Below, one piece after another: positions 48,761 through 56,903 of a stretch of DNA of 64,000 nucleotides; position 1 is the stretch's first letter; each line of letters opens with the position of its first letter. Source of the stretch: Bryobacterales bacterium (GTDB taxonomy: Bacteria > Acidobacteriota > Terriglobia > Bryobacterales > Bryobacteraceae); NCBI GenBank assembly GCA_016789905.1, contig JAEUQC010000158.1, positions 1 through 64,000 of the forward strand. The letters run 5' to 3'. Below the pieces are notes generated by a model. The model searched no databases. It was not told the origin of the DNA and was given only the letters and a program-made list of their open reading frames with translations. Both the position numbers and the translations under genes were made by a program.

Positions 48761-50164
48761 GTGCTCCGTTTCCTAAAAGGCTTCGGCCCCCTCGTACTCC
48801 TCTATCTCCTCATCGCCTATCTCCTCCCAAGGCCCGCCGCCGTCAAACAGGACGCCTGGCAACTCTTCGCCGTCTTCGCCGCCACCGTCGCCGGTTTGAT
48901 TCTTCAACCCGTCGCCGGCGGCGCCATGGTGCTCATCGGCGTCGTCTTCTCCGCCCTCGTTGGCGGTCTCACCATTCAGAACGCCCTCTCAGGCTACTCG
49001 GACCCCATGGTCTGGCTTGTTCTCACCGCCTTTCTCATCTCCCGCGCTCTTTTGAATACCGGGCTCGCCCGCCGTATCGCGCTCATCTTCGTCCGCATGT
49101 TCGGCACCACCTCAGTCGGCATCACCTATGCCCTGGCCGCCACCGACGCGGTGCTCGCCACCATCATTCCCTCCAACGGCGCTCGCTCCGGCGGCGTCAC
49201 TCTTCCCATTGCCCGCTCCATTGCCGAACTCTACGGTTCCACTCCGGGGCCCACCGCCGGACGCCTCGGCGCCTACCTCATCGTCGCCGTCTACCAAAGC
49301 GTGTGCGTAGGCGCGGCCATGTTCTTCACTGGCCAGGCCAGCAACCCCATTGCCGCGCAGATCGCCGGTCAAAACGGATTCCCCATCACCTGGGCCAGTT
49401 GGTTCATCGCCGGCTCGGTGCCAGGTATTGTCTCGCTCGCCGTCATCCCGGTGCTCGTCATGAAGCTCTTCCCGCCGGATATCAGGAAGACGCCGGAAGC
49501 TGCCGCCTTCGCCGCCGGCGAACTGGAAAAGATGGGTCCCATGTCCCGTGCCGAACGTATCCTGGCCCTGGTCTTTGTTTGTGTCTGTAGCCTGTGGGCC
49601 ACCGCAGGGCGCCACGGCATCGATATTACGGTAACCGCGCTGCTCGGCGCCGCCGCGCTATTGCTGACCGGCGTGTTGACCTGGGACGACGTGAAGTCGG
49701 AGAAAACCGCCTGGGACATGTTCATCTGGTACGGCGGCCTGGTGCGCCTGGGAAAGGCGTTGAACGACGGCGGCGTCATGCGCGCCTTCGCCGATGGCAT
49801 CGGCGTCTGGTTTGCCGATACCACTTGGCCCGTCCTCTTCGTCGCGGCGCTGCTCATCTATTTTTATGCGCACTACGCGTTCGCTTCCATTACGGCGCAT
49901 CTGTTGGCGATGTACCCGCCGTTCCTTGCCGTACTGATATTAAAAGGCGCGCCCGTCGGCCTGGTGGCTTTCGCCTTCGCCTGTTTCGTCAACTTCTCTT
50001 CCGGACTCACGAACTACGGCACTACGCCCTCGCCCATGTTCTTCGCGCAGGAATACGTCAGCATGAAGGATTGGTTCCGCATCGGCGCGGTGGTCAGCGT
50101 GTCGAACGTGTTCATCTGGGGCACCGTCGGCTTCGCTTGGTGGAAACTCCTCGGCATCTGGTAG
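48761..50164 (+). CDS. DASS-family dicarboxylate/anion:sodium symporter
   Basis: A 467-residue inner-membrane protein with about 12 helices. Family landmarks are two SNT-like signatures: IIPSNGARSGGVTLPIARS and, in the second half, FSSGLTNYGTTPSPMFF, which form the sodium and carboxylate sites in the CitT/DASS (SLC13) group. The substrate is likely a di- or tricarboxylate such as citrate, succinate, malate or tartrate. It begins at GTG and stands alone between a PEP-CTERM gene (divergent) and a convergent DUF1835 gene; a 149-base gap after it holds no feature I can identify. Confidence 0.88.
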   Translation: MLRFLKGFGPLVLLYLLIAYLLPRPAAVKQDAWQLFAVFAATVAGLILQPVAGGAMVLIGVVFSALVGGLTIQNALSGYSDPMVWLVLTAFLISRALLNTGLARRIALIFVRMFGTTSVGITYALAATDAVLATIIPSNGARSGGVTLPIARSIAELYGSTPGPTAGRLGAYLIVAVYQSVCVGAAMFFTGQASNPIAAQIAGQNGFPITWASWFIAGSVPGIVSLAVIPVLVMKLFPPDIRKTPEAAAFAAGELEKMGPMSRAERILALVFVCVCSLWATAGRHGIDITVTALLGAAALLLTGVLTWDDVKSEKTAWDMFIWYGGLVRLGKALNDGGVMRAFADGIGVWFADTTWPVLFVAALLIYFYAHYAFASITAHLLAMYPPFLAVLILKGAPVGLVAFAFACFVNFSSGLTNYGTTPSPMFFAQEYVSMKDWFRIGAVVSVSNVFIWGTVGFAWWKLLGIW

Positions 50165-50313
50165 TGGATCGACACGTTCCGCCACCGGCAGCGGCCGTGT
50201 AGGCACTGGCTCGTCACGCCAATCACCGCCCGGCACCTCCTGGTTTCAAAGGCCCGCAGGGAAGCCATCAGCCGCCGCAACCACCCCGCCCGCCCCGGCA
50301 TACTCCCAACAAA

Positions 50314-51063
50314 TCACTGTTGTGGAAATGCTGTGAGAATCCTGTAGATCCCCTGTGTGTCTTTTCCAACTGCCGGCGCCAGCCCGTCCAGGTAATGCTG
50401 AAACGTCGTGTCCCCCAGGAACGGCCGCTCCTCGGTTTGCTGATACTCCACAAACAACTGCCGCGCCGTCTTTCCGCCCTCTTCCAATAGCCGCAGAATC
50501 GTCCGCTGCACCCGGTTGTTCACCGGTCCATGTTCCAACAACCTCTCCACCGCCGCCCGCAAGTGCGGCAGCGCACCCAGGTCCGTTTCCAACATCTTTG
50601 CCGCCTCTCCCGCCGTGATCGCCCGCCACGCCCGCGCCCCGGTGGCAAACATCTCCTCGCTCACCCGGACTTTCGCCGCCGCCAGCCCCGCCATATTCTC
50701 CACCGCCATTTCCCGCGGAATGTCCACCAGAAAATGCGGACCGCCAGTCAGCCCTTCCTCCCGCAGGAAATGCAATAGTTGCAGCAACTGCAACTGGTCG
50801 TACAGATCATCTTCAAACCACATCCAAATCGAGTCGCGCTTCACCAGCCGCCGCAGTTGCCTGTCCCGCTCCCGCAGCTTGTCCCCCGGGCCATATCCAT
50901 TGGCTTCCAGCCACGCCGCGCGCTCTGCCGTGAACTCCTCCAGCGGTTTACCCGCCGGCAGCGGCCCCTCATGCAGTATGTCGTGCCAAACAATCAGGCG
51001 CGGCTCTCCCGCCCAGCGCCGGAGCTTCTCCGCCACCGCGTCGCCATTGGTTATGTGAACCAT
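50314..51063 (-). CDS. DUF1835-domain protein
   Basis: A 249-residue soluble protein. The N-terminal HITNGDAVAEKLRRW, the VWHDILHEGPLP segment and the following WMWFEDDLYDQLQLLQLLHFL match DUF1835. The C-terminal half is helical, with ERLLEHGPVNNRVQRTILRLLEEGGKTARQLF. The biochemical role is unknown. It lies 6 bases downstream of the GT2 glycosyltransferase gene on the same strand and is probably cotranscribed, but no functional link can be drawn. Confidence 0.82.
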   Translation of the reverse strand: MVHITNGDAVAEKLRRWAGEPRLIVWHDILHEGPLPAGKPLEEFTAERAAWLEANGYGPGDKLRERDRQLRRLVKRDSIWMWFEDDLYDQLQLLQLLHFLREEGLTGGPHFLVDIPREMAVENMAGLAAAKVRVSEEMFATGARAWRAITAGEAAKMLETDLGALPHLRAAVERLLEHGPVNNRVQRTILRLLEEGGKTARQLFVEYQQTEERPFLGDTTFQHYLDGLAPAVGKDTQGIYRILTAFPQQ

Positions 51064-51069
51064 GGAAGG

Positions 51070-52677
51070 TTACTGCGCGGCTTCCAGCGCCAGCTTGTGA
51101 CGCTTCTCCCACGCCTGCTTGGCCTGATACTCAAACCATAACTTGCTGCCCGCCGCCCAGTAGTATCCGCCAACGAACAGCGAAAGGAACGGTATCGCCA
51201 GGAAGTTGTAGCTCTCAATCGAATACGCGATCATCGCCAGGAACCACGTGCCCGCCGCAATCTCAAAGAACGGCAGCCAGCCAATGCGCGCCTTGTACCG
51301 CTCATTGCCCAAGCTGACTTTTTTATCGCCCACCGCGTATTTCGGCGTCCTGGCGAAAGCCGTCTGGTATCCCACCAGCGCTTCCATTACCGCCTTGGCG
51401 TTGCTCAACGTCAGCGCCACCCCCGCCGCCATCAGCACCGGCATGTACCAGATGGTCCGCCGCCAGTCGTCCGGACGCAATTGCCGCTGCGCCACCAGAT
51501 AAAACGCCGAAATCGACCAGAAACTCGCCGCCATCAGCGGCAGATCCACGAACAGCATCTGCATCCAGCCCATGTAGAACCGGACTATCATCACCGGCAG
51601 CATCAACGCCGATAGAATCAGCATCAACGGATAGGCGATGTTCGGCGATAGGTGGCAAATCGCTTCCAGCTTCACTCGCCACGGCTCGTTGGATCTCAAT
51701 ATCATCGGCAGCAGCTTCTTCGCGCACTGCGTCAGCCCTTTGGACCACCGCGTCTGCTGCACCTGGAAGCCGTGCATGTCAAAAGGCAGCTCCGACGGGC
51801 ACTCCACATCCGGGCAGTAGACGAACTTCCAGCCCTTCAACTGCGCCCGGTAGCTCAGATCGGAATCCTCGGTCAGCGTGTCGTGCTGCCATCCGCCCGC
51901 GTCCTCGATCATTTCCTTGCGCAGAATGCCGGCCGTGCCATTGAAGTTGAAAAACAGCCCACCGCCCGCGCGCGCCACATGCTCCAATACGAAATGGCCG
52001 TCCAGCAGGATGGTCTGCACTTCCGTCAGGGCGTTGTAGTGCCGGTTCAAATAGGTCCACCGCGTCTGCACCACGCCAACTTTCGGATCGGCGAAGTAGT
52101 GAATGGTCTTGCGCAAAAAGTCGGTGGGAACAACGAAGTCGGCGTCGAACACCGCCACTACAATACCGGTGGCCGTCTTCAGGCCCTCCTGCAATGCGCC
52201 GGCTTTGTACCCGTGCCGGTTCTTGCGGTGATGGTACTCAATCGGGTGCCCCATCGCCCGGTATTCGGCCACCAGCCGTTCCGTGAACGGATGCGTCTCA
52301 TCGGTCGAATCGTCCAGCACCTGGATTTGCAGCAGATGCTTCGGATAGTCGATCTTAACGATCTGCTCCACCAGCCGTTCCACCACGAATCGCTCGTTAT
52401 AAAGCGGCAACTGTATTGTCACCGGCGGCAACTCCGCGAACTCCTGCGGCGGCGTTTTCAAAAGGTTCTTGCGGTTCTTGAAATACCCGCGAATCATCTC
52501 GTAGCGGTGCATTCCGTAAAACGAAAGCACCAGCAGAATAGCGAAATATGGCACCAGCAGCGCATAATCGAACGGAGCCAGTTTGTGGATGCCCGCAAAC
52601 GTGTCGTCGAAAAACGAGCGCTTAAACTCGTCAAGCGCGGATGGTTCGGAAACGAGGAGGGCGAAAAGTAGGGGCAT
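51070..52677 (-). CDS. GT2 cellulose-synthase-like membrane glycosyltransferase
   Basis: A 535-residue processive-type glycosyltransferase. The GT2 motifs are in order: VLDDSTDET, VFDADF (DxD), TEDSDLSYRAQLKGW and QQTRWSKG (QxxRW). They sit between an N-terminal helix pair and four C-terminal helices, as in CslA/BcsA-like enzymes that polymerise or transfer sugars across the membrane. No PilZ or BcsB partner is seen. ATG 52677 is used; a TTG at 52686 is also possible. The start codon overlaps that of the divergent GT-C gene. Confidence 0.88.
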   Translation of the reverse strand: MPLLFALLVSEPSALDEFKRSFFDDTFAGIHKLAPFDYALLVPYFAILLVLSFYGMHRYEMIRGYFKNRKNLLKTPPQEFAELPPVTIQLPLYNERFVVERLVEQIVKIDYPKHLLQIQVLDDSTDETHPFTERLVAEYRAMGHPIEYHHRKNRHGYKAGALQEGLKTATGIVVAVFDADFVVPTDFLRKTIHYFADPKVGVVQTRWTYLNRHYNALTEVQTILLDGHFVLEHVARAGGGLFFNFNGTAGILRKEMIEDAGGWQHDTLTEDSDLSYRAQLKGWKFVYCPDVECPSELPFDMHGFQVQQTRWSKGLTQCAKKLLPMILRSNEPWRVKLEAICHLSPNIAYPLMLILSALMLPVMIVRFYMGWMQMLFVDLPLMAASFWSISAFYLVAQRQLRPDDWRRTIWYMPVLMAAGVALTLSNAKAVMEALVGYQTAFARTPKYAVGDKKVSLGNERYKARIGWLPFFEIAAGTWFLAMIAYSIESYNFLAIPFLSLFVGGYYWAAGSKLWFEYQAKQAWEKRHKLALEAAQ

Positions 52678-53932
52678 GAGTGCCAAAGAAAAGGTCGCTT
52701 GCCTGATCGGGTTGGGTCTGGAAGCGGGCCTGTTACTCCTTGCGCTGGTGCGCGGCGATGAAGTTCACGACCCACAGAGAGAGATCGCTCTATTTTTCGT
52801 GACCAGCTTATTATATCTCGCCGGGCTGGCCCTCGTGTGTAGACTCGATGGGGGAGTCCGCCCCTCCCTTCTTCTGGGATGGGCGCTCCTGTTTCGCCTT
52901 ACCGCGTTCTGCATGGACCCGCTTTTCAGCGATGATCTCTACCGCTACCGATGGGAGGGCCGGGTGGCGGCGGCCGGGCTGAATCCCTATGAACACCGGC
53001 CCGCGGAGCCGGCCCTCGCCGCCATTCTAGAGGACCGTGTTGACGGCAAAGACTTTCGGCCGGTTTACGGCCCCCTGCTGCAAACCCTCCAGTGGGTGTT
53101 GGTGATGGCCGGCGGGGGCTCGCTGCTGGCGATGAAGTTGGGGGCTTGCGCGGCGGAGTTGGCGTTGAGTTGGCTTTTGTTTCAATGGGTTACGGAGAAA
53201 TGGCGGTGGTTCGCCTGGGGCTGGTGTCCGTTGGGAATTGTCGAATTCTGGGGCATGGGGCATCACGACGCGGTTATGGTGGCCCTGGCCCTGGGCGCGG
53301 TGTGGCTCGCGGACCGCAAACGGTGGTCCATAGCTTTTCTTTTGTTAGGGTTGGCAGGCGCCACCAAGTACTGGCCGCTGCTGCTTTGGCCGGTTTTTGT
53401 TCGTTTGGGCGGATGGCGCTGGGCGTGGCTCGCGCCGGCCGCTTTTGGTCTTTGCTGGCTTCCGTGGTACACAAACGTGCTCGAAAATGCGCGCTATATG
53501 GGCGGTTTTGTAGGCGGATGGCGCAATAATGACGCACTTTTTGGTGCTATTTTGGCGCTCGCCGGGGGCTTTGAGATGGCAAAACGGGTGGCGGCGGCCC
53601 TCATTCTGGCCGGTTCGTTTGGCGCCGCGCTGTGGGCCAAATCGGCCCGCGCGGCGTACGCAATCGTCGTTGTCACCATCCTGCTCGTGTCGGCAAACGT
53701 CCATCCGTGGTACCTCACCTGGCTGGTCCCGCTGGCGGCGGTGGAGTGGAGTTGGGCGGCTATTGTTTGGGGGGCGCTGGCGCCTTTACACTACGTGGTG
53801 CTCATACGCTGGCGTCTGGAACACGTTTGGGACGGAGTTAGTAACTGGCGCTGGGCGGTTTATCTGCCGGTGCTGGCGGTCTTAATGGTACAACTGATAC
53901 GAAGGAGTCGCGTTGGAGGTTCACGTTCGTAA
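52676..53932 (+). CDS. GT-C fold polyprenyl-phosphate-dependent glycosyltransferase (mannosyltransferase-like)
   Basis: A 418-residue multi-spanning protein with about 10-12 helices. The first large loop holds the acidic GT-C motif in DPLFSDDLYRYRWEGRVAAAGLNPY (in part), and a second conserved loop is FWGMGHHDAVM. Such enzymes use polyprenyl-phosphate sugars on the outer face of the inner membrane. Together with the adjacent GT2 enzyme they suggest glycan or glycolipid assembly. The open frame extends to 52583 but begins antisense to the GT2 gene; ATG 52676 is the likely start and shares CATG with the GT2 start. Confidence 0.85.
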   Translation: MSAKEKVACLIGLGLEAGLLLLALVRGDEVHDPQREIALFFVTSLLYLAGLALVCRLDGGVRPSLLLGWALLFRLTAFCMDPLFSDDLYRYRWEGRVAAAGLNPYEHRPAEPALAAILEDRVDGKDFRPVYGPLLQTLQWVLVMAGGGSLLAMKLGACAAELALSWLLFQWVTEKWRWFAWGWCPLGIVEFWGMGHHDAVMVALALGAVWLADRKRWSIAFLLLGLAGATKYWPLLLWPVFVRLGGWRWAWLAPAAFGLCWLPWYTNVLENARYMGGFVGGWRNNDALFGAILALAGGFEMAKRVAAALILAGSFGAALWAKSARAAYAIVVVTILLVSANVHPWYLTWLVPLAAVEWSWAAIVWGALAPLHYVVLIRWRLEHVWDGVSNWRWAVYLPVLAVLMVQLIRRSRVGGSRS

Positions 53933-54320
53933 TGTTGGTCTTATCCTGTTCTATTTGGGAATAGCCCTGGGCGTGATCGCGGTGATCACCCTGGTGGCCT
54001 TCGGCGGACTGGACGGCATCATGCTCACCAACAATCCCTTCTACAAACGAAAGGATCTGGCGACGATTCCCTTGGACCGCGTGCTGGCCGTCGTGGCCAT
54101 TTTCTATTCCCTGCTCATGGCGGCGCCGCTGGCGATTGTCGGGCGCGGCATCCTCCGATTTCAACCATGGGCGAAGACGCTGGGCCTATTCGTGGCGGCG
54201 TTGACACTTCTGTTCTTCCCCATTGGCACCGGAATCGGTATCTACACACTATGGGTATTGACCGACGAAGCCACCGAGTTCCTATTCGCGAACGTGCCCG
54301 CCGGCGGCGCCCGCCGCTAG
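53913..54320 (+). CDS. 135-aa four-helix membrane protein
   Basis: A small hydrophobic protein with four membrane segments (VGLILFYLGIALGVIAVITLV, VLAVVAIFYSLLMAAPLAIVG, TLGLFVAALTLLFFPIG and IYTLWVL). No family is recognised. It starts at TTG 53913 with a strong AAGGAG site 5 nt upstream and overlaps the end of the GT-C gene by 20 bases, so translation is probably coupled and the protein may act with that enzyme. Its TAG stop shares CTAG with the stop of the convergent AsmA gene. Confidence 0.75.
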   Translation: MEVHVRNVGLILFYLGIALGVIAVITLVAFGGLDGIMLTNNPFYKRKDLATIPLDRVLAVVAIFYSLLMAAPLAIVGRGILRFQPWAKTLGLFVAALTLLFFPIGTGIGIYTLWVLTDEATEFLFANVPAGGARR

Positions 54321-56467
54321 GGCCTCTTCTTGCCCTTAAAGGCGTCCAGGATTCCCTTCACCCCCTGCTGAAAATCCTGCGGCTGGCTTAGCTTCATCTT
54401 CCCAAGCGTGACGGCGTCCGGGCCGAAGATAGGCTTGGCGAACGTCCCCTTCACGAGGGACGGCATGAGCAGTTCGCCCTTGGGGCTGGCCATGGCGGCG
54501 CTCAGAAATCCGCCGATCTTGGTGCCGCCCACTTCGTCGCTGAACTGCTTGTTGAGCGTGGTCAACATGCGCAGGTTCAGTGTCTGATCCACCAGGTTCA
54601 GCGAGCCGGTAATCAGCGCCGCGCCGCGGTCAAGTTCCAGCCGCAGATCGTCCGTTTCCGCCGCGCCATTGTTCAGTTTGAACTGCCCCTTCATGCCCAG
54701 AAATGGCGTATTGGCGGCGTTGGCGTTCAGCGGCTTAAGAAACTTGCCAAGCGCATTCATTTCCCCAATCAGATTCAGCGGCAGCAGCTTACCCTGGGCA
54801 AGTTGAAACTGGAGCGTTCCGGTCAGCGTCCGGGCGAAATCCTCACCCGGCTTCGGGGAAAATTGCAATTTCGCTTCGGCGGTAAGCGGGCCGGTCACCA
54901 CCTTGCACAGCGGCGTAGTGGCCGCTAGAAGTTGTTCCGATTCGATCTTTTCCAAATGCGTGTTGAGGTTAATCACCGCCGGTTCCGTCTTCAGATTCAC
55001 CGTAGCCGATCCGGACAGTTTGCCATTGTAGACACCGGCCGATAGCGGTTCCAGCGTAAGCAACTTGTCCCGGTACGTGAGCCCGGATTTGAGATTCTCC
55101 AGGATCAGGTCGTTGATTTGCATCCGGCCGGCGGCGATTTCACCGGTAACTGTTACGGGCTTGCCGCCGCCTTTGGCGGGAGGGAACCAGGACTGGATTT
55201 CGGTGTTGGACAGCTTGTCGGCCTTAAGCGCGATGGCAATCCGCGGGTTCGAGAAGTTGGCCACACCGATACTGCCCTGCCAGTTCGAGTTGCCGATGTG
55301 GAAAACCGCGTTTTCCATGGACGCACTGTTGCCGGCGAAATTGATTTGCGCCGTGTCGATGCGAATAGTCGGAACCAGTGCGTCGCTGCGCAAATCGGCC
55401 TTGGCGATGGAGCCGGTGCCGGAGAGGCTCGGATTGGCCAGCGGGCCGGTGGCGCGCAACTGAAGCGTGGCCGTGCCGGAACCAGACACCGTCTCCGCTT
55501 GGGCGATGGCAAGCAGATCCTGAATGGCGGCGTCCTTGGCGGATATGGTCGCGTCAATTTCTTTGTAATTGCTCAGTTGGAACGTAGCCTGCACCAGCGT
55601 CGGCCCGGCCTGGAGAGAGAATGGGCTGGCGATGATGCGTGTGGGGGTGATGGCGAGCCCGAGCGCGGAGGCACGGAGCGTTTGAGTGAGTTTGCCGCCA
55701 GAGACTTCGAGGTCCGCAATTTGAACGGCCCCCGTAAGGCCTGGCGCGGCAAGGGGGCCGGCGACTTTCACATCGGCCGTTACTGTGCCTTTGGGCTTAT
55801 ACGCGGACTGAATGGGAAGCCCCTCGAGCGGGGTTGGTTTCACCACCAGCCGGCCGTTTACGGTGCGGGCATTAGTGTCTATGGCGCCAGTGAAAGACGC
55901 GACGATCTTACCCATGGTGGCATCAAGCGCGGAGAAATTCCAGACTCCGCCGCTGTTGGCGGCGGCGAAGCGAAGGTTCACCGGAAGAGTCGCGTTCTTC
56001 CATGACGCTGTGCCGCTCGTCTGATTGTTCCCGGAACGGATAGAAGCGTCGATGTGTGTATATTCCGCGCCCCCGGCGACAAGTTTGCCATCAATGATAT
56101 CGAGCGCGCCAATGGAGGGCACGGCGGTTGCGGACGCCGCCGGCGCCTCGGGTTTATAGTCGACCACGGGCCGCGTCAGGGAAATCGCCTCAATTTCCAC
56201 TCTCCCCGAAATCAACGGTATCGCACGGACCCCGACGCTGACCAGTTCCGCGCTGGCAAGGCCGGGAATCGTCAGAGCCTGGGCCTGCAAGGAGAGCGGA
56301 AAGAGCGTCAGAGATAGTTTGCCGAACGCGACGGGGCGGCCGAGCGCCGCTTCTAACTGGTGCTTGATTACCGGCCGGAACTGCTCCGCGGAAACCAGCC
56401 ACGGGAGCGCCAGCAACAGGAGCAGCGGGACCCCGCAAAGAACCGCAAGAAGGCGGAAGCGCTTCAT
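54317..56467 (-). CDS. AsmA-family protein
   Basis: A 716-residue protein anchored by an N-terminal helix (LLAVLCGVPLLLLLALPWLV) with a long periplasmic beta-rich domain. AsmA landmarks include the N-terminal ALGRPVAFGKLSLTLFP segment and the C-terminal LNLVDQTLNLRMLTTL and GGFLSAAMASPKGELLMPSLVKG parts. AsmA proteins are bridge-like lipid-transport or outer-membrane assembly factors. It is the last gene of a run that includes the PIG-L deacetylase, symporter and SnoaL-like genes, 16 bases after the last of these. Confidence 0.9.
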   Translation of the reverse strand: MKRFRLLAVLCGVPLLLLLALPWLVSAEQFRPVIKHQLEAALGRPVAFGKLSLTLFPLSLQAQALTIPGLASAELVSVGVRAIPLISGRVEIEAISLTRPVVDYKPEAPAASATAVPSIGALDIIDGKLVAGGAEYTHIDASIRSGNNQTSGTASWKNATLPVNLRFAAANSGGVWNFSALDATMGKIVASFTGAIDTNARTVNGRLVVKPTPLEGLPIQSAYKPKGTVTADVKVAGPLAAPGLTGAVQIADLEVSGGKLTQTLRASALGLAITPTRIIASPFSLQAGPTLVQATFQLSNYKEIDATISAKDAAIQDLLAIAQAETVSGSGTATLQLRATGPLANPSLSGTGSIAKADLRSDALVPTIRIDTAQINFAGNSASMENAVFHIGNSNWQGSIGVANFSNPRIAIALKADKLSNTEIQSWFPPAKGGGKPVTVTGEIAAGRMQINDLILENLKSGLTYRDKLLTLEPLSAGVYNGKLSGSATVNLKTEPAVINLNTHLEKIESEQLLAATTPLCKVVTGPLTAEAKLQFSPKPGEDFARTLTGTLQFQLAQGKLLPLNLIGEMNALGKFLKPLNANAANTPFLGMKGQFKLNNGAAETDDLRLELDRGAALITGSLNLVDQTLNLRMLTTLNKQFSDEVGGTKIGGFLSAAMASPKGELLMPSLVKGTFAKPIFGPDAVTLGKMKLSQPQDFQQGVKGILDAFKGKKRP

Positions 56468-56483
56468 CCCTACATGGTACGCC

Positions 56484-56903
56484 TCAGCGCACGTTTAATA
56501 TGCGTAGCTGCTGGTAGAAGGCAAGCTGGTCAATAAAGTTCCAGGCTTCGGCGATCTTTCCATTTTCGAACCGGAAAATGATCACGGCGCCGAAATCGAT
56601 TGGATTGCCAGTGGGCGGGATGCCAAGGTCGCCACCGGTATGTGTGCCTGAGGAGTGAACGCGAACGACAACACGGTCGCCCTCGGCGATGGTGTCGAGG
56701 ACGTTCACTTCCAAGTCGCTAATAGCGCCGCTCATTTTGCCATGAAAGTCGCGAAATGCATCCATACCCTTGGTAGTTACCCCGGGGCCTTCCATGTCAT
56801 GGCCTTCCGCGTCGGGCAGGGCGAGTTCAGGAATGAGTTCAACTTTGCCTTGTGTCCAAACTTCCTCAAACCAGCGTATAGCGGCGCGCCTATTGGTTTC
56901 CAT
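56484..56903 (-). CDS. SnoaL-like ester cyclase/NTF2-fold protein
   Basis: A 139-residue NTF2-like protein. The pattern NRRAAIRWFEEVWTQGKVELIPELALPDAEGHDME at the start (in part), GDRVVVRVHSSGTHTG in the centre and FRFENGKIAEAWNFIDQLAFYQQLR at the end matches SnoaL-like polyketide cyclases. Many bacterial members have unknown substrates. The gene overlaps the end of the symporter by 14 bases, so it is coupled to it; a role in processing an imported molecule is possible. Confidence 0.85.
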   Translation of the reverse strand: METNRRAAIRWFEEVWTQGKVELIPELALPDAEGHDMEGPGVTTKGMDAFRDFHGKMSGAISDLEVNVLDTIAEGDRVVVRVHSSGTHTGGDLGIPPTGNPIDFGAVIIFRFENGKIAEAWNFIDQLAFYQQLRILNVR

